From NCBI GenBank assembly GCA_947247005.1, contig OX365946.1, forward strand, positions 53,904,734 to 53,968,733: a stretch of DNA of 64,000 nt, read 5' to 3'. The stretch is from Spisula solida (lineage: Eukaryota > Mollusca > Bivalvia > Venerida > Mactridae). Below the pieces are notes generated by a model, which ran no database searches, was not told where the DNA came from, and worked only from the letters and a program-made list of their open reading frames with translations. The translations under genes were made by a program, and so were the position numbers. Each line of letters starts with the position of its first letter. Position 1 is the first letter of the stretch. This document shows, piece by piece, positions 35,576 through 47,200 of this stretch.

Positions 35576-35930
35576 TTATTAAGGCAAAAATATTGTCAGC
35601 GAGGTCGTAATAATGTTGTCATTGTGTTCAAGTAAGACTTTATACAAATTCTTATCTTATGGCTAAAATAATTGCAATTTTTGTACCTAGTTGCTCTATA
35701 CGTCATATGCTTTTTCCCCCTGACGTACATTCAGAATATCTCGCACATTGTCGCTAAATTACTTCCGTAATTCCGGAAAACGGGGTTTAACCTGTAATGT
35801 CGATATGGTGAATAGAGGGACACTTTAGAGAGGTTGTACTGTTCTTAATATTTAACGAAGATCCATTTTGTATCATTTAACTTTCAGATAGTCAGCTGAC
35901 ATTGTGAGAAGTTTGATTGTAAGTTGGAAG

Positions 35931-37535
35931 ATGAAGCCATTTCGAACGCCGATAGCTGCTGTCACAGATCAAGTGTTCCTGTGTGGAATTGGATGTATAA
36001 ACACAGAAAATCTTCAGGCCAGAGGTTGGAAGATAATATAATACTATCTTTATATATTATATAACATTGACACAGCATAACATTGTTTTAGATCCAATCT
36101 ATACATCTTAGCTCACGTGAGCACGGACGGCTATTGTGGTTGTACCAAGTCCAATGTCTTGTGTCATGGATAACAATTAAACATTGATTTCACTATTGTG
36201 CTTCAGGGCTCTCATTCGACCATTTTTGGGGCCGAATATCGGCCCCATTCCCCCCCCAAATGAATATACATTTTTCCCCTATTTTCTGAAAAAAAATCCC
36301 CTCCAAAAAATCAATGAAGAGTCTTTGTAAATGCTGTTCAGCCATTGCTATATCTGTTGTTAAAAGCTTGAAATTTGCTTTTTGTTCATTTAATATGTAT
36401 TACATTTATAAAAGTATTGATATTTATAAACGACAAAATTCCACTTTTTCTTCAAAACAACGTGAAAATTCCCCTACCTGAGGGCCCCTGGCCCCCAGTC
36501 CCAAAAGTGTAGCGAGAGCCCTGTGCTTGTAAATACAATTTGGGCCTCAATAATCGTTGAATGTCTAGAATTTTGAATGAGTTATTGAGTATATTGATCA
36601 CACTTAAAATCGAGGTCAAATAAGCATATGTGTCAAGTAGCGCCTAAAACTAAGGTCAGTAGGTCAATGCTTAAAAAACCTTCGAAGTGAAGAGGATTAT
36701 GATTTATAGACACTTTAAAATGTTCAATGGATTTTCATGAAACTTTTTCAAAATGCTTATATTGATGAATCTGGAGCAAATATGGGTTAAACTCATTAAT
36801 TTGGCCAAGACAGATGTTTAATTCACCAAAATGTCAGGGTACTTACCTCGGCATTTATTGTTCACTGCTGTCATGTCTCTCTTGTTTCTTGTTGAATAGA
36901 TTTAAACCCTCTATAGCAACTACCTTTAAACAACGTCCAAAATTTTTGACTCTAAAAGATGTTGCCCTGTAGAGGTTTTAGACAACAGTTACTATGTTTC
37001 AGGTATAACGCATGTATTGAACACTGCAGAAGAACTTGAGGACTTCAAATATCCAGATTTAAATCTTCAAGTTAGACATATCCTTATGAGAGACTCGCCG
37101 GATCAAGACTTACTCAAGTTTTTAGATATGTGTGTGGATCATATAGATACAATACAAAAGTCTGGTGGACTTATATTGGTGCATTGTGTGGCCGGAGTGA
37201 GTCGGTCAGCTAGTGTGTGCTTGGCTTATCTGGTCAAATATAAAAAGATGACTCTATACAAGGCATATTATCACATCTTTAACAAGAGACCATGCATTCA
37301 TCCAAACTTTGGTTTCTGGAGACAGCTTTCTGAGTTCGAACTTAATCTGAGGGGAGATACTAGCATAGAGATGCTTCCCTTTGTTATTGGACCTGTGCCA
37401 AGTATTATGAAAAAAGACGCAGAGTACAGAATCAAAATGGCGTGGATTCCAGAACTTGTGTTTATGTTCAGTATTCATTTTATTATTTTGATTATACAAA
37501 TATTTAGTATACACTTCTTTAGCAGTATTGAATGA
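35931..37535 (+). CDS. Atypical dual-specificity phosphatase (DUSP14/18/21-like) with hydrophobic C-terminus, two exons
   Basis: Exon 1 is 35931-36024 and exon 2 is 37003-37535 (stop TGA), joined in phase 1 (ARG/ITHVLN), giving 208 residues. The signature HCVAGVSRSA gives catalytic Cys93 and Arg99; Asp62 in RDSPDQD is the likely general acid. The AYLVKYKKMTLYKAY and RPCIHPNFGFWRQL blocks are typical of the DUSP14/18/21 group, which dephosphorylates Tyr and Ser/Thr residues. No MAP-kinase-docking (rhodanese) domain is present. The last 27 residues (LVFMFSIHFIILIIQIFSIH at about 182-201) form a putative tail anchor, which I do not know from vertebrate relatives. An acceptor-like TTTCAG at 35882-35887 suggests a 5' UTR intron. 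The intron contains a hAT-like MITE. Confidence 0.88.
36204..36523. mobile_element. hAT-like MITE, 320 bp, in the DUSP intron
   Basis: Terminal inverted repeats CAGGGCTCTC / GAGAGCCCTG, with subterminal GGGGCC and GGCCCC blocks. GTGCTT occurs on both sides, compatible with part of an 8-bp target duplication. There is no open frame. Confidence 0.75.
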
Positions 37536-38430
37536 TTTTGTCTTTGTTGTGTTTAGTATTTTCTTTGCACTGTGATACCAACAAATCAAATATTTTTACT
37601 TGGCTGTATTTTTGTGTGCTAAGACATTATATTTTTTACTAGGCTGTTTTTGTGTGCTAATTCAATGATTGACACATGTATGATTCTTGCTCTAGTCAAA
37701 AAATCACTTTGTTTTTATGTATCTTATATAAAATTCATTAATAATACGAATGCTCAATAATTTCCTGATGTATACTTTATTGATAAGATTGTGAACAGTC
37801 ATATTTATGACTATAGGATAATTATGAAGATCAAAAACGTTTGATTTTGCTTTAATTTTTACAGTTACATAATATAGAATCATTAATTTTTGGCGGGTTT
37901 TAAATTTCGCGGATTATAGTAAAATGATAATTTGCGGTTTCTTAAATTCATGGATTTAAAATATTTAAAGAAAAATTACTTGTTGCATATTTTTGAAATT
38001 AATTATTTGAGGGTATTTTATTTCGTGATCTAGTTCATCCGTGAAAACAATGAAAATTAATCTACCACAAATATTAATAATTGAAAGTACTGGTTCTTGC
38101 ATTATGAAGATATCATGTGTGTTTGCCTTTATTCATATCAATGTAATTGCTTACAACTCTAAAAGAAGAAGTTGATACACATTTATTTAATTTGGCAGTC
38201 TGGGAAGAGAAATACTTATTGTATTATAATTAATAATGATTGAGCGATTCTTTTTGATTCTCTTTCATGTTGTGTATTCATTGTGTAGTTTGTTTCTTAC
38301 AACATTTTTATCATCCCTCATATATATTGTGACAAAATTGTACTGTATACATTGTCACCTGCGACCTTATCTTGATGAAGTTCTTTTACGTACATTAATA
38401 GTGTGCTTCAGGTTGCTGTTTAAACTAAGA
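37536..38430 (+). other. DUSP downstream region
   Basis: AT-rich probable 3' UTR and flanking sequence. A 28-bp near-duplicate (TACTTGGCTGTATTTTTGTG / TACTAGGCTGTTTTTGTGTG) occurs at about 37596-37660. No further gene is visible; AATAAA occurs at about 38768. Confidence 0.4.
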
Positions 38431-38435
38431 AACTT

Positions 38436-38565
38436 AAAGGTGGCTGAGTGGAAAGCGTTCTGCATTACCTATTCCAAGGTCTCTGACTTGAATCGAGGTT
38501 GCGTCACTGGATGTTTCAGAAACACTTTTCAGTGTTTCCCACCTTACTAGAGATGAAAAGTCTGA
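38436..38565 (+). mobile_element. Partial tRNA-derived SINE
   Basis: AAAGGTGGCTGAGTGGAAAG (box A), TGACTTGAATCGAGG (box B region) and the body start CAGTGTTTCCCACCTTACTA match the family at 11745; the rest of the body is missing. Confidence 0.7.
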
Positions 38566-39185
38566 ATAATCATGCACCTTCGAATGTCTCAGTCGATCGC
38601 TAGTGTACATCTCAAAGATTTGAGTAACTACATTTTGCTAAAATTTCTGTTCATACTTAATTGTTTGTTTTGTAATTTTGAAATTTTGAATATAACATTA
38701 TTTAGACTGCATCACTGTGACTGTTACAGCGCTCTTCTATAATGAAATGAAGCAGATAATGCATCCAATAAACCTTGATTTGTCATGTATTTAAGTTTAT
38801 CTAGTGTTATAGCTTTCTCTAATTGATGAGTTAAGATTTTTGTTTAACAAAAACTTACAAATTGTTGGGCTTGTGTACATGAAACATTTTTGTGCAAAAC
38901 TTATATAAGCAATGTTAGTTAAAACAGTACCCAAATGTTACTTGGATGTTTGCGTAGAGGATTTGAGTACTGACACCTAACCATATTATACAACCCCTGA
39001 CATGAGAAGTTGTTAGGTATCTGGAACTTATGTCAGTTTGATGTATTGGGTGTGTGCAATATTTTCTTAAAGAATTACTGTACATTTATCATACAATTAT
39101 GTTCAATATAAAATTTGTTTATTTTCTTATGTACTGTGTATACATGTATTCTATAAATCCTGTGATACCTATAGAAAATTATCAT

Positions 39186-39835
39186 ATTTCATGCCTGCCC
39201 CCCCCCCCCCTCCTTGGAAGTTCAGGGGTACATCACTTTGTCAATAGGACTTAGGTCTTTCTGTTGGTCGGTCTGCACATCAAAATCAAATGTTTTCCAA
39301 ACAATAACTTCAGAATGGTTTGGTTAAGGATAACCTGGCTTATCCTGACTAGTAGATGACTGCTATTAGTTTATGCTAATTTATTTTAGGTTGATTGTGA
39401 TACAAGTTTTTCCAACCTTTATTATTATCACTCGGCACATCATTCCTGATGTAATCCATTGCCACGAGTGAATGAGAGAAGAGAAGCCAGTGTCTAGCGA
39501 GGGAATTACTGGTACCATTTTCATTTCGTTTTTGGTATGAAGCGGCCTTGGATCGAACCTAGGACCTTTTGCACTTGAAGCAGATGCTAAACCACTAGGC
39601 TATCAAGGACTGCTATTGATTTTGTGGTTTGTAGGGCAAAGGTCATAGTTATAATAACGTCTTTATTTTCTGTGACCTTGACCTTGGACAGTTAATTGGT
39701 TTCCGATCTATAACTAAAGAAAGGATGACTCCCTGTTGATTTTTAGGTCAAAGATCATGGTCACTGTGACGTCAAATATTGACTGTTTGGCTTTCATGTT
39801 GGTATACATGTTTTAAGAGTATCTCTTGTTTATGT
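39186..39835 (+). repeat. Family-1 repeat split by a reverse-strand SINE
   Basis: Head ATGCCTGCCCCCCCCCCCCC, a TGTTTTCCAAACAATAACTT body and the end CATGTTTTAAGAGTATCTCT plus TGTTTA. The insert at about 39410-39610 separates two halves: GACTGCTATTAGTTTATG appears before it and GGACTGCTATTGATTTTG after it. Confidence 0.75.
39410..39610 (-). mobile_element. tRNA-derived SINE, reverse strand
   Basis: Reverse-strand box A GATAGCCTAGTGGTTTAGCA and box B GGTTCGATCC are clear. The body CACGAGTGAATGAGAGAAGA (as written on the + strand) is unlike the 11745 family, so this is a second SINE family. Confidence 0.75.
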
Positions 39836-39924
39836 AAGGGTGAAGTACTATTTAACTCTTTACTCCTTGAAGACACATTTTGATGTATGAGACTGCATAT
39901 AATCTGTAAACTACTTCCTTGCTG

Positions 39925-40248
39925 GTTATTATGCCCTGGCATCTACAGATGCAGGAGTCATATAGTGATTGTCCTGTCTGTCTGTTTGTTCGTCTGTTCT
40001 TTAGTAAGTTCGATTGAAAATGTAAACCAAAACTTTCAAGTTCCTGAAATTCAAATATTTTCGAAGACCATGAAGGCATTGCTTTCAAACTTGGCATACT
40101 TCTTTACCATCATTAATACCTTACAATTGCTAATGCACTATCCAACGTTTCTACAGAAATATGGCCCCTGATTGACTGAGCTAGTTATGAGGAACAAGGC
40201 TTCCGCCTGGGCATAAGTGTTTACTGAACACAGTCTTGTTTGATCATG
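39925..40248 (+). repeat. Dispersed element with head hairpin and CTTGTTT end
   Basis: Head TTATGCCCTGGCATCTACAG, then a TCTGTCTGTTTGTTCGTC tract, and 3' end AGGCTTCCGCCTGGGCATAA, ACACAGTCTTGTTTGATC. AAACTTGGCATACTTCTTTA in the body resembles the other families' AAACTTTGCATGAATGATC segment. Confidence 0.65.
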
Positions 40249-41096
40249 ATGAGTTATTAACACCAGTGAAGATAAAAATATTTTACTTGATCTGATAATA
40301 TTTTCTGAAGCGTAAAATGTGCCCCTACAAAGAACTCTTGTACGACATAGAAGAATTGCTTATTTTTCTGCTTGTCTGAAATTCATAATACACTAAGTTT
40401 TTGACCTGTGGAAATCTCCACTAATACAGTACATAAAATGTGTTTACATGAATAAAGGGTACTAAGCTGCATCTGTATTTGTAATAAAGAGTTAAGTTTA
40501 TGAATTTATAAATTATTAACATGTTTATATAATCATGTGCACTTTTATATTATTTTGAGATTATGTGTTGAACAGTATATAAATACATATCAAATCCTCT
40601 ATTTATAATTTAAATGCATTAAAAGTTGAAAAAATTGTCTAACAAAACTTTCTTCATCCTCAATATTCTAAATTTCCCCTAATAAGACAAGTGAAAAGGT
40701 AATCGAAGCATTTATATTAGTCTTTTAAAAGAACAAACCTTTGCTCAAAATTTAAAACCCTCGTTGTTTTTCAATTGCAAATACCTGCATGATTTCTAAA
40801 TAATTGAAGCGATGTTATTAGCGGAACTTTAGTGGGAATTTGATTTATTGCTTGTTTGTCCATTTGTAGCCACACATATCTGATACATACTACCTTTTTA
40901 CCACTTACACATGTATGACTATTGTTTAGTACATAAACGGTTATAACAGTTATGCTAAATGATCATACACATAACATTAAAAAAAAACCAGCTCTCATAT
41001 TTGTTGTACCCAAATCCACTACTGTGGCAAAGGGGGTATTCTCTTGTCCATCAGTGGAAAATCTATCCAGAGGCATAATTTCGTTTTTAGCTCTCC
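40249..41096. other. AT-rich intergenic stretch
   Basis: No gene or repeat family recognised; AATAAA-like and poly(A) tracts are abundant. Confidence 0.4.
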
Positions 41097-42200
41097 TGTC
41101 ACAAAGTGTCAGAGTGAGCTTTTGTGATCACTATTCCGTTGTCCGTCTGTCTGTCAACAATTTGCTTGTGTAGACAATAGAGGTCACAATTTTGACCTAA
41201 TCTTTATGAAACTTGGTCACAATGATCATCTGAACAAAATTAAGGTCAAGTTTGAAAAAGGGTCATCCAGGATAAAAAACTAGGTCATAAGGTCAAATAA
41301 TAGAAAAACATTGTGTAGTCACTACAGGTCACAATTTTGACCTAATCTTTATGAAACTTGGTCACAATGATCATAACAACAAAAACTAAGTCAAGTTCGA
41401 TATTGGATCATCCGGCGTTAAAAACTAGGTCACAATGTCAAATCATAGAAAAACCTTGTGTAGTCACTAGAGGTCACACTTTTGTCGTATCTTTTTGAAA
41501 CTTGGCCTCAATGATCATCTTAACATAATTTAGGGCAAGTTCGATATTGGATCATCCGGGGTCAAAAAGTAGGTCACAAGGTCAATCATAGAAAAACTTT
41601 GTGTAGTCCCTAGAGGTCACAATTTTGACCTATTTTTATGCAACTTAGTCAGAATGATCATCTCAACAAAATCTAGGCAAGTACGATATTGGATTATCTG
41701 GGGTCAAAAACAAGTTCACAAAGTCAAATCATAGAAAAAACCTTGTGTAGTCACTAGAGGTCACAACTTTGACCTAATCCTTATGAAACTTGGTTACAAT
41801 GATCATCCTAACAAAATCTAGGTCAAGTTCGATATTGGGTCATTCAGGGTCAAAACTAGGTCACAAGGTCTAATCATAGAAAAACCTTATATAGTTACTA
41901 GAGATCACAGTTTTAGCCTAATCTTTTTGAAACTTTGTCACAATAATCATCTAAACACAATCTAGGTCAAGAATTATATTGGGTCATCTGGGAGTCAAAG
42001 ACTAGGTCACTAGGTCAAATCATTGAATACTAGAGGTCACCATTATAGCCTAATCCTTATGAAACTTGGTCACAATGCTCATCTCAACAAAATCTGCGAT
42101 ATTGTGTCATCTGGGGCCTAAAACTATGTCTCTAGGTCAAGTGCTTGCTTGAACTGCTTCGACAGGTGAGCGACAAAGGGACCTTTGGGCCCTCTTGTTT
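41097..42200 (+). repeat. Dispersed AGGTCA-rich element (family 2), about 6-7 tandem units of about 145 bp
   Basis: The head TAGCTCTCCTGTCACAAAGT pairs inverted with the near-end GACAGGTGAGCGACAAAGGG. Units start GAGGTCACAATTTTGACCTA (itself a palindromic AGGTCA pair) and include GATCATCT, TAGGTCAAGTTCGATATTGG and CTAGGTCACAAGGTCAAATC. The element ends TGGGCCCTCTTGTTT. Confidence 0.92.
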
Positions 42201-42339
42201 ATGTCATAAACACACATGTCTAGCCTAGAAATCAAATGCAGAACATCTTTCTCCAAGTAGTTGGTCGGATTTTTTAAGATAAAACATGAGAATAACGATC
42301 AAAACTGGACTAAATACAAGTATGGACAAATCTAACATG

Positions 42340-43700
42340 TTTTCATCAACAGACCAGTCACATGTATTCATCAATGAACTTATCACATGTATTAATCAAT
42401 GGACAAATCACATGTATGATCATGCACCAATCATGTGTATTCATCAATGGACCAATCACATGTATGATCAATGTAGCAATAACATGTATGATAAATGTAC
42501 CAATCACATGAATTCATCAATGGACCAATCACATGTATGGACAATGTACAAAATCACATGTATGATCAATGGACCAATCACTTGTATGATCATGTACCAA
42601 TCATGTTTATTCATCAATGGACCAATCACATGTATGATCAATGTAGCAATAACATGTATGATAAATGTACCAATCATCAATGGACCAATCACATGTATGG
42701 ACAATGGACCAATCACATGTATGATCAATGGACCAATCACTTGTATGATCACATACCAATCACACGTATTCATCAATGGACCAATCACATGTATGATCAA
42801 TGGACCAATCACTGTACCAATCACATGTATTCATCAATGGACCAATCACATGTATGGACAATGGACCAATCACATGTACAATGTATGATCATGTACAAAT
42901 CACATGTATTCATCAATGGACCAATCACATGTGTTCATCAATGGACTAATCACATGTACGATCATTGTACCAATTACATGTATGATCACTCTACCAATCA
43001 CATGTATAATCAATTGAAGAATCACATGTATGATTAATGTAGCAATCACTTGTATGATCACTGTTCGAATCACATATATTCATCAATGGACCAATTACAT
43101 GTATTTATAAATGGACCAATCACATGTATATACCTGTACCAATCACATGTATTCATCAGTGGACTTATCACATGTATGATCCCTGTACCAATCACATGTA
43201 TTCATCAGTGGACTTAACACATGTATGATCCCTGTATCAATCACATGTATTCATCAATGGACTTATCACATGTATGATCCCTGTACCAATCACATGTATT
43301 CAACAGTGGACTTATCACATGTATGATCCCTGTACCAATCACATCTATTCATCAATGGACCAATCACTTGTATGATCTCTGTACCAATCACATGTATTCA
43401 TCAGTGGACTTATCACATGTATATCCCTGTACCAATCACATGTATTCAACAGTGGACCTATCACATGTATGATCCCTGTACCAATCACATGTATTCATCA
43501 GTGGACTTATCACATGTATGATCCCTGTACCAATCACATATATTCATCAATGGACTTATCACATGTATGATTCCTGTACCAATCATATGTATTCATCAAT
43601 GGACCAATCACATGTATTCATAAATAGACTTATCACATGTATGATCACTGCACTAATCACATGTAGTATCAATGGACCAATCACATACGTATTTGATGAT
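42340..43700. repeat. 24-bp CCAAT minisatellite array, copy 1
   Basis: The basic unit is GGACCAATCACATGTATGAT plus CAAT. Variants with TTCATC, ACTTATC or GTACC insertions give 24-48-bp higher units. About 16 copies carry GGACCAATCAC. The two-strand open frames (TCMINGPI and HVIGPLII repeats) are artefacts. It lies 0.5 kb upstream of the Kazal gene. Confidence 0.95.
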
Positions 43701-43774
43701 CATGCACAAAACAGTTTAAAAAAACCAGTTCATATGCATAATTTTGTTTTTAGAGTGAGCTTTTTAGTAGTCAG

Positions 43775-44210
43775 TATCAACCAGTTCAAACTGAATTACT
43801 GCTTACTAGTGGACTTTCGGGACAAGCTGTGACATTGCCGAATGATGTGAATACTGCCAATATTAGCTTGGCATCCTATAGTTAATGGAAACGTCCGATT
43901 GGGCAATTTCAACCGGCTGCTGGTAAAATATGTATACACTAATAAACATTATAAGTATCTCTGATAAATGGAAATATGTGAAACATTCAACCAGGCTATA
44001 TATGGCCAAATGGTGTTCTGTTCAGCCTCTGGTTATTGGGAATAGACGTTAAGTTTGATTTAATCCCTTTAAAATTCAATTTATTCTACGCAACACTGAC
44101 AAAATGTAACATATTTTAATATTTCCCGATGGCAATGTTCTATTGCTTGTTAGTATGTATGTTCAAGTGAAACCTATAAAAAGGTTATGTCTGTTGTTAC
44201 AGTCACACTT
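43775..44210 (+). promoter_or_regulatory. Kazal gene promoter region with TATA box
   Basis: TATAAAAA at 44175-44182 lies about 65 bp before the start codon at 44244; GTTGTTACAGTCACACTTTG about 20-35 bp beyond it is a likely start-site region. Blocks of this region are duplicated at 57282-57553, where about 165 bp present here (about 43822-43990) are missing. Confidence 0.75.
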
Positions 44211-44243
44211 TGCGCTGATTTGCTCTACTCTAGATACCTCAAG

Positions 44244-47200
44244 ATGAAACTGATACTTGCTGCTGTTGTATTTGGTATGTTATTTTTGTTTGTTATCATA
44301 CGTATAATTGTTGCGAGCATAGCCTTTATTTGCCAGTCAGCTTTGTGCGGAAATATGACAGGCATATGAGCGCCTCCACCCGTAATTGAACCCGGGTCGT
44401 ATGATTGGACGGCAAGCGCTAACCATTGATTTAGATATAAGATATGGCGACAAAATCTTTATTAAAAGAATCGTGTTTATTTGAAAATGAACAACTATGA
44501 CAACTACTTGAACGAATATACGAAGAATACAATATAGGCCTACTGTGCAAATGTTTCAACTTGACCCCTTCATTTTTCTTTTATTCCATTGATAGAAATA
44601 GAAGCAGTCAAAATCAACTAAAAAGTTTGAAAACATCAATGTTTATCTCATTATGTGGATTAATGAACTTGACAAAGCAGTAGTGTTTGATAAAACCATA
44701 CATTGTACCCAACACATATCATAATTCATATTTCAGTACATAACATAAAGATAAAATACGTACTAGTACTGCAGTACTACTGGGAGAAGTTTAGAAAAGT
44801 CTAGTTGGAACTTTTGCTCAGTATGTGTAACTGAATTTTCTAAAAGTGTGGAAAAGTGTACACTATGTCTTTCAGGATGTCTGGGTGCGGCACTCGCAAA
44901 TAATTGTGACAAGGCGTGCAATTATGACTACAGACCGGTTTGTGGATCTGACAGGCAGACATATAGTAAGTAAATGGAATTTAAGGCGAGTGATTCTGTA
45001 CTGCAATTGACCTTTTTGCATTTCAATCTATTCGCACAGCTAGCTATTGCAGTGTGTTCCCTTGCTGCCAGTGTCTGCACTTGTATTGTAGTCTTAAACT
45101 ATCCACACTACGGTACAATCAGCTAAACCGGATGCTCTTTATTAATCAAATCGTAATTTAGCTTTTCAAATGTTCGACACATCCACTGATCGCCATTCCG
45201 TTATTCTTCATGTGCCACAACCTGTGGACCACTCCTTGCCATCATTAAATTGTGCTTCGTGATATTCATTTTACGCTGCTAAAAATACCCCCAGTCACTC
45301 CTTGTATAGGCATTCTTGACATGGACGCACAAGCTTTAATCTACTGGGTCATTCAGCTAGTTATAATTTATTATAGTTTTCGACAGCTTGGACTTGGGCG
45401 GATCTGCGCTTGTTTAGTTGGGCATTGTGCGTTGTGTGTTTTTAATGTTTTCTGTGCTCGGCTGGTTAAGTTGAATGCTGCCTTCCCTGTCTGACTTAAT
45501 ATAATCTTTTTGAGTATTGTGGATTAAACTCAGCATTATTTCACCGTATTGTGTACTTAAACTTATATATTTCTTGGTTCTAAACTTTTAAATCTTCAAT
45601 AATCAGAGATGACACTTTTCCATAATTCACCGCGTATTTATAAACCAAACCACTGTATGAATTACTTGAATACTATACAATTCAACTTGTATAACTTATT
45701 GTGATTACAGACATCTGTCATTTCCGATCACTGCACGACTTATTGCAAGACTATTTAAGTCAACGTATACGCCTTATTGCGATAACCGGAAGTTGACTGC
45801 TCTGAGTTAATTTCTGCATGCCATAGTAGGACTGTCATATTCTATATAATGTGGTGTGAAAACAGCATGTAGCCAAACTAATTACACTTGATTTGATAAT
45901 TACGGATGCTAATATTTCAGTTTAATTCCTACCATGCAAAACAAACACAAAACAGCGATAAAGGCAGAGCAATCCGACTGATAGGACATATGTAGTTTAA
46001 GGGAGGGATAACCCACTAACGTCTCTCTTTATATCCATTTAGGCAACCCGTGTGCGCTAGAAGTAGGACAATGTGAAAACCCAGACCTTAAGAAGGCGTA
46101 TAACGGCGAATGTGAATGTCCAAACATATGCACTTTGGATTATGTTCCTGTATGTGGAACCGATGGGACGAAATATGGTAAGTTGACTTTATCTTGCCCT
46201 TGTGAGTCATTCTATTATCTGTACACATTCCCCATATGTTTCATGCACCAGGGTACTGGGTACACTTACGGAAATCGTAGAATTACGTTCAAATTTAAAT
46301 TCTTAATAATTTGTTTACAATTATAATATGTGGTAAATGCAGCTGCAATACTAATAATGATTCAGTTAATTAACTCCTACAAACCATTTCCGTCACAAAT
46401 TTGCAGTTGTTTAACTGTAGACAATTTGTGGACATCCAAGCTCAGCATAAACCCATCCCAGCAGGAGTACATACAAGAGGCATCGCCAACCTATTCTTGA
46501 TACCATTTGCCAGCGTCAACGCCTACATATACTCATTCTTCCCTTCTGGAATCCGAGTCTGGAACAACCTACCAGACATGATAATCACCGCTCCATCACT
46601 TGGTGACTTCAAGGCTAGGACGGGTGCGCCAATGTCGTAACTCTGGAGCAGCATGTTTTTAACCCTGTTTTTTACCAACTTTCACTGCGTTTTTCCCTTG
46701 CGCATTTGTATATACTCACCATGTGCGACAATGCTACAGAGGAGACATGCACAGTAATTTGAAGAAGAAGAATTTACATTTGAACGTAACTTTAAAATTA
46801 TCGTAAGTGCTTGATAAAACAGCACATATACCCCGAAGTATATACATTTGTATACTGTGTACTGAGCGAAATAGCAAACTTTACATTATCCATATACAGA
46901 TATTTAAATGCTCATTAAAGAAATAACCAAGTTCATTTTAACTGCCCACCCCGCTGAAAAAGCCAGGAAAAACAACACAGAATTACTGAATGGAAAGGTG
47001 AACAAATGGTTTTGTTAAACCAGCATTATGCGTATTCAAAATATCCGTTCATGGGCTGTTGACCTGTTTTAATGTTGTAAACATCAATACACGTTTGATA
47101 CTGAAAATGTCTTACGCTGATTAATACAGTTTGGGTAAAAAATTGATATTTTTCGAATTACCTCCATTTGAATTAAAATAAGAGCTTCTTTACTGTTGCG

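Larger units (their letters stand above)
34401..35841. mobile_element. pogo/Tigger-like non-autonomous DNA transposon interrupted by a LINE
   Basis: The left end CAATCCAACCTCTGTACAGT and right end (reverse strand) CAGTACAACCTCTCTAAAGT are inverted. Further in, CTATTCTCGATATCGACATT pairs with AATGTCGATATGGTGAATAG, and CCCGTTTTTCCGGAA with CCGGAAAACGGGG. A LINE 3' end (34889-35575) lies inside. A second copy of the right end is at 62668-62900. Assignment to pogo rests on the CAGT..AACCTCT end only. Confidence 0.6.

Noticed and set aside
42286..43037. Open frames of 180-200 codons with NGPITCM and TNHMYDQW repeats
   Set aside because: The 24-bp array is open in several frames on both strands; no promoter, splice sites or domain.
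42340..43700. Regularly spaced repeats as a CRISPR array
   Set aside because: Units are contiguous and variable without unique spacers, in a eukaryotic intergenic region; it is a minisatellite.
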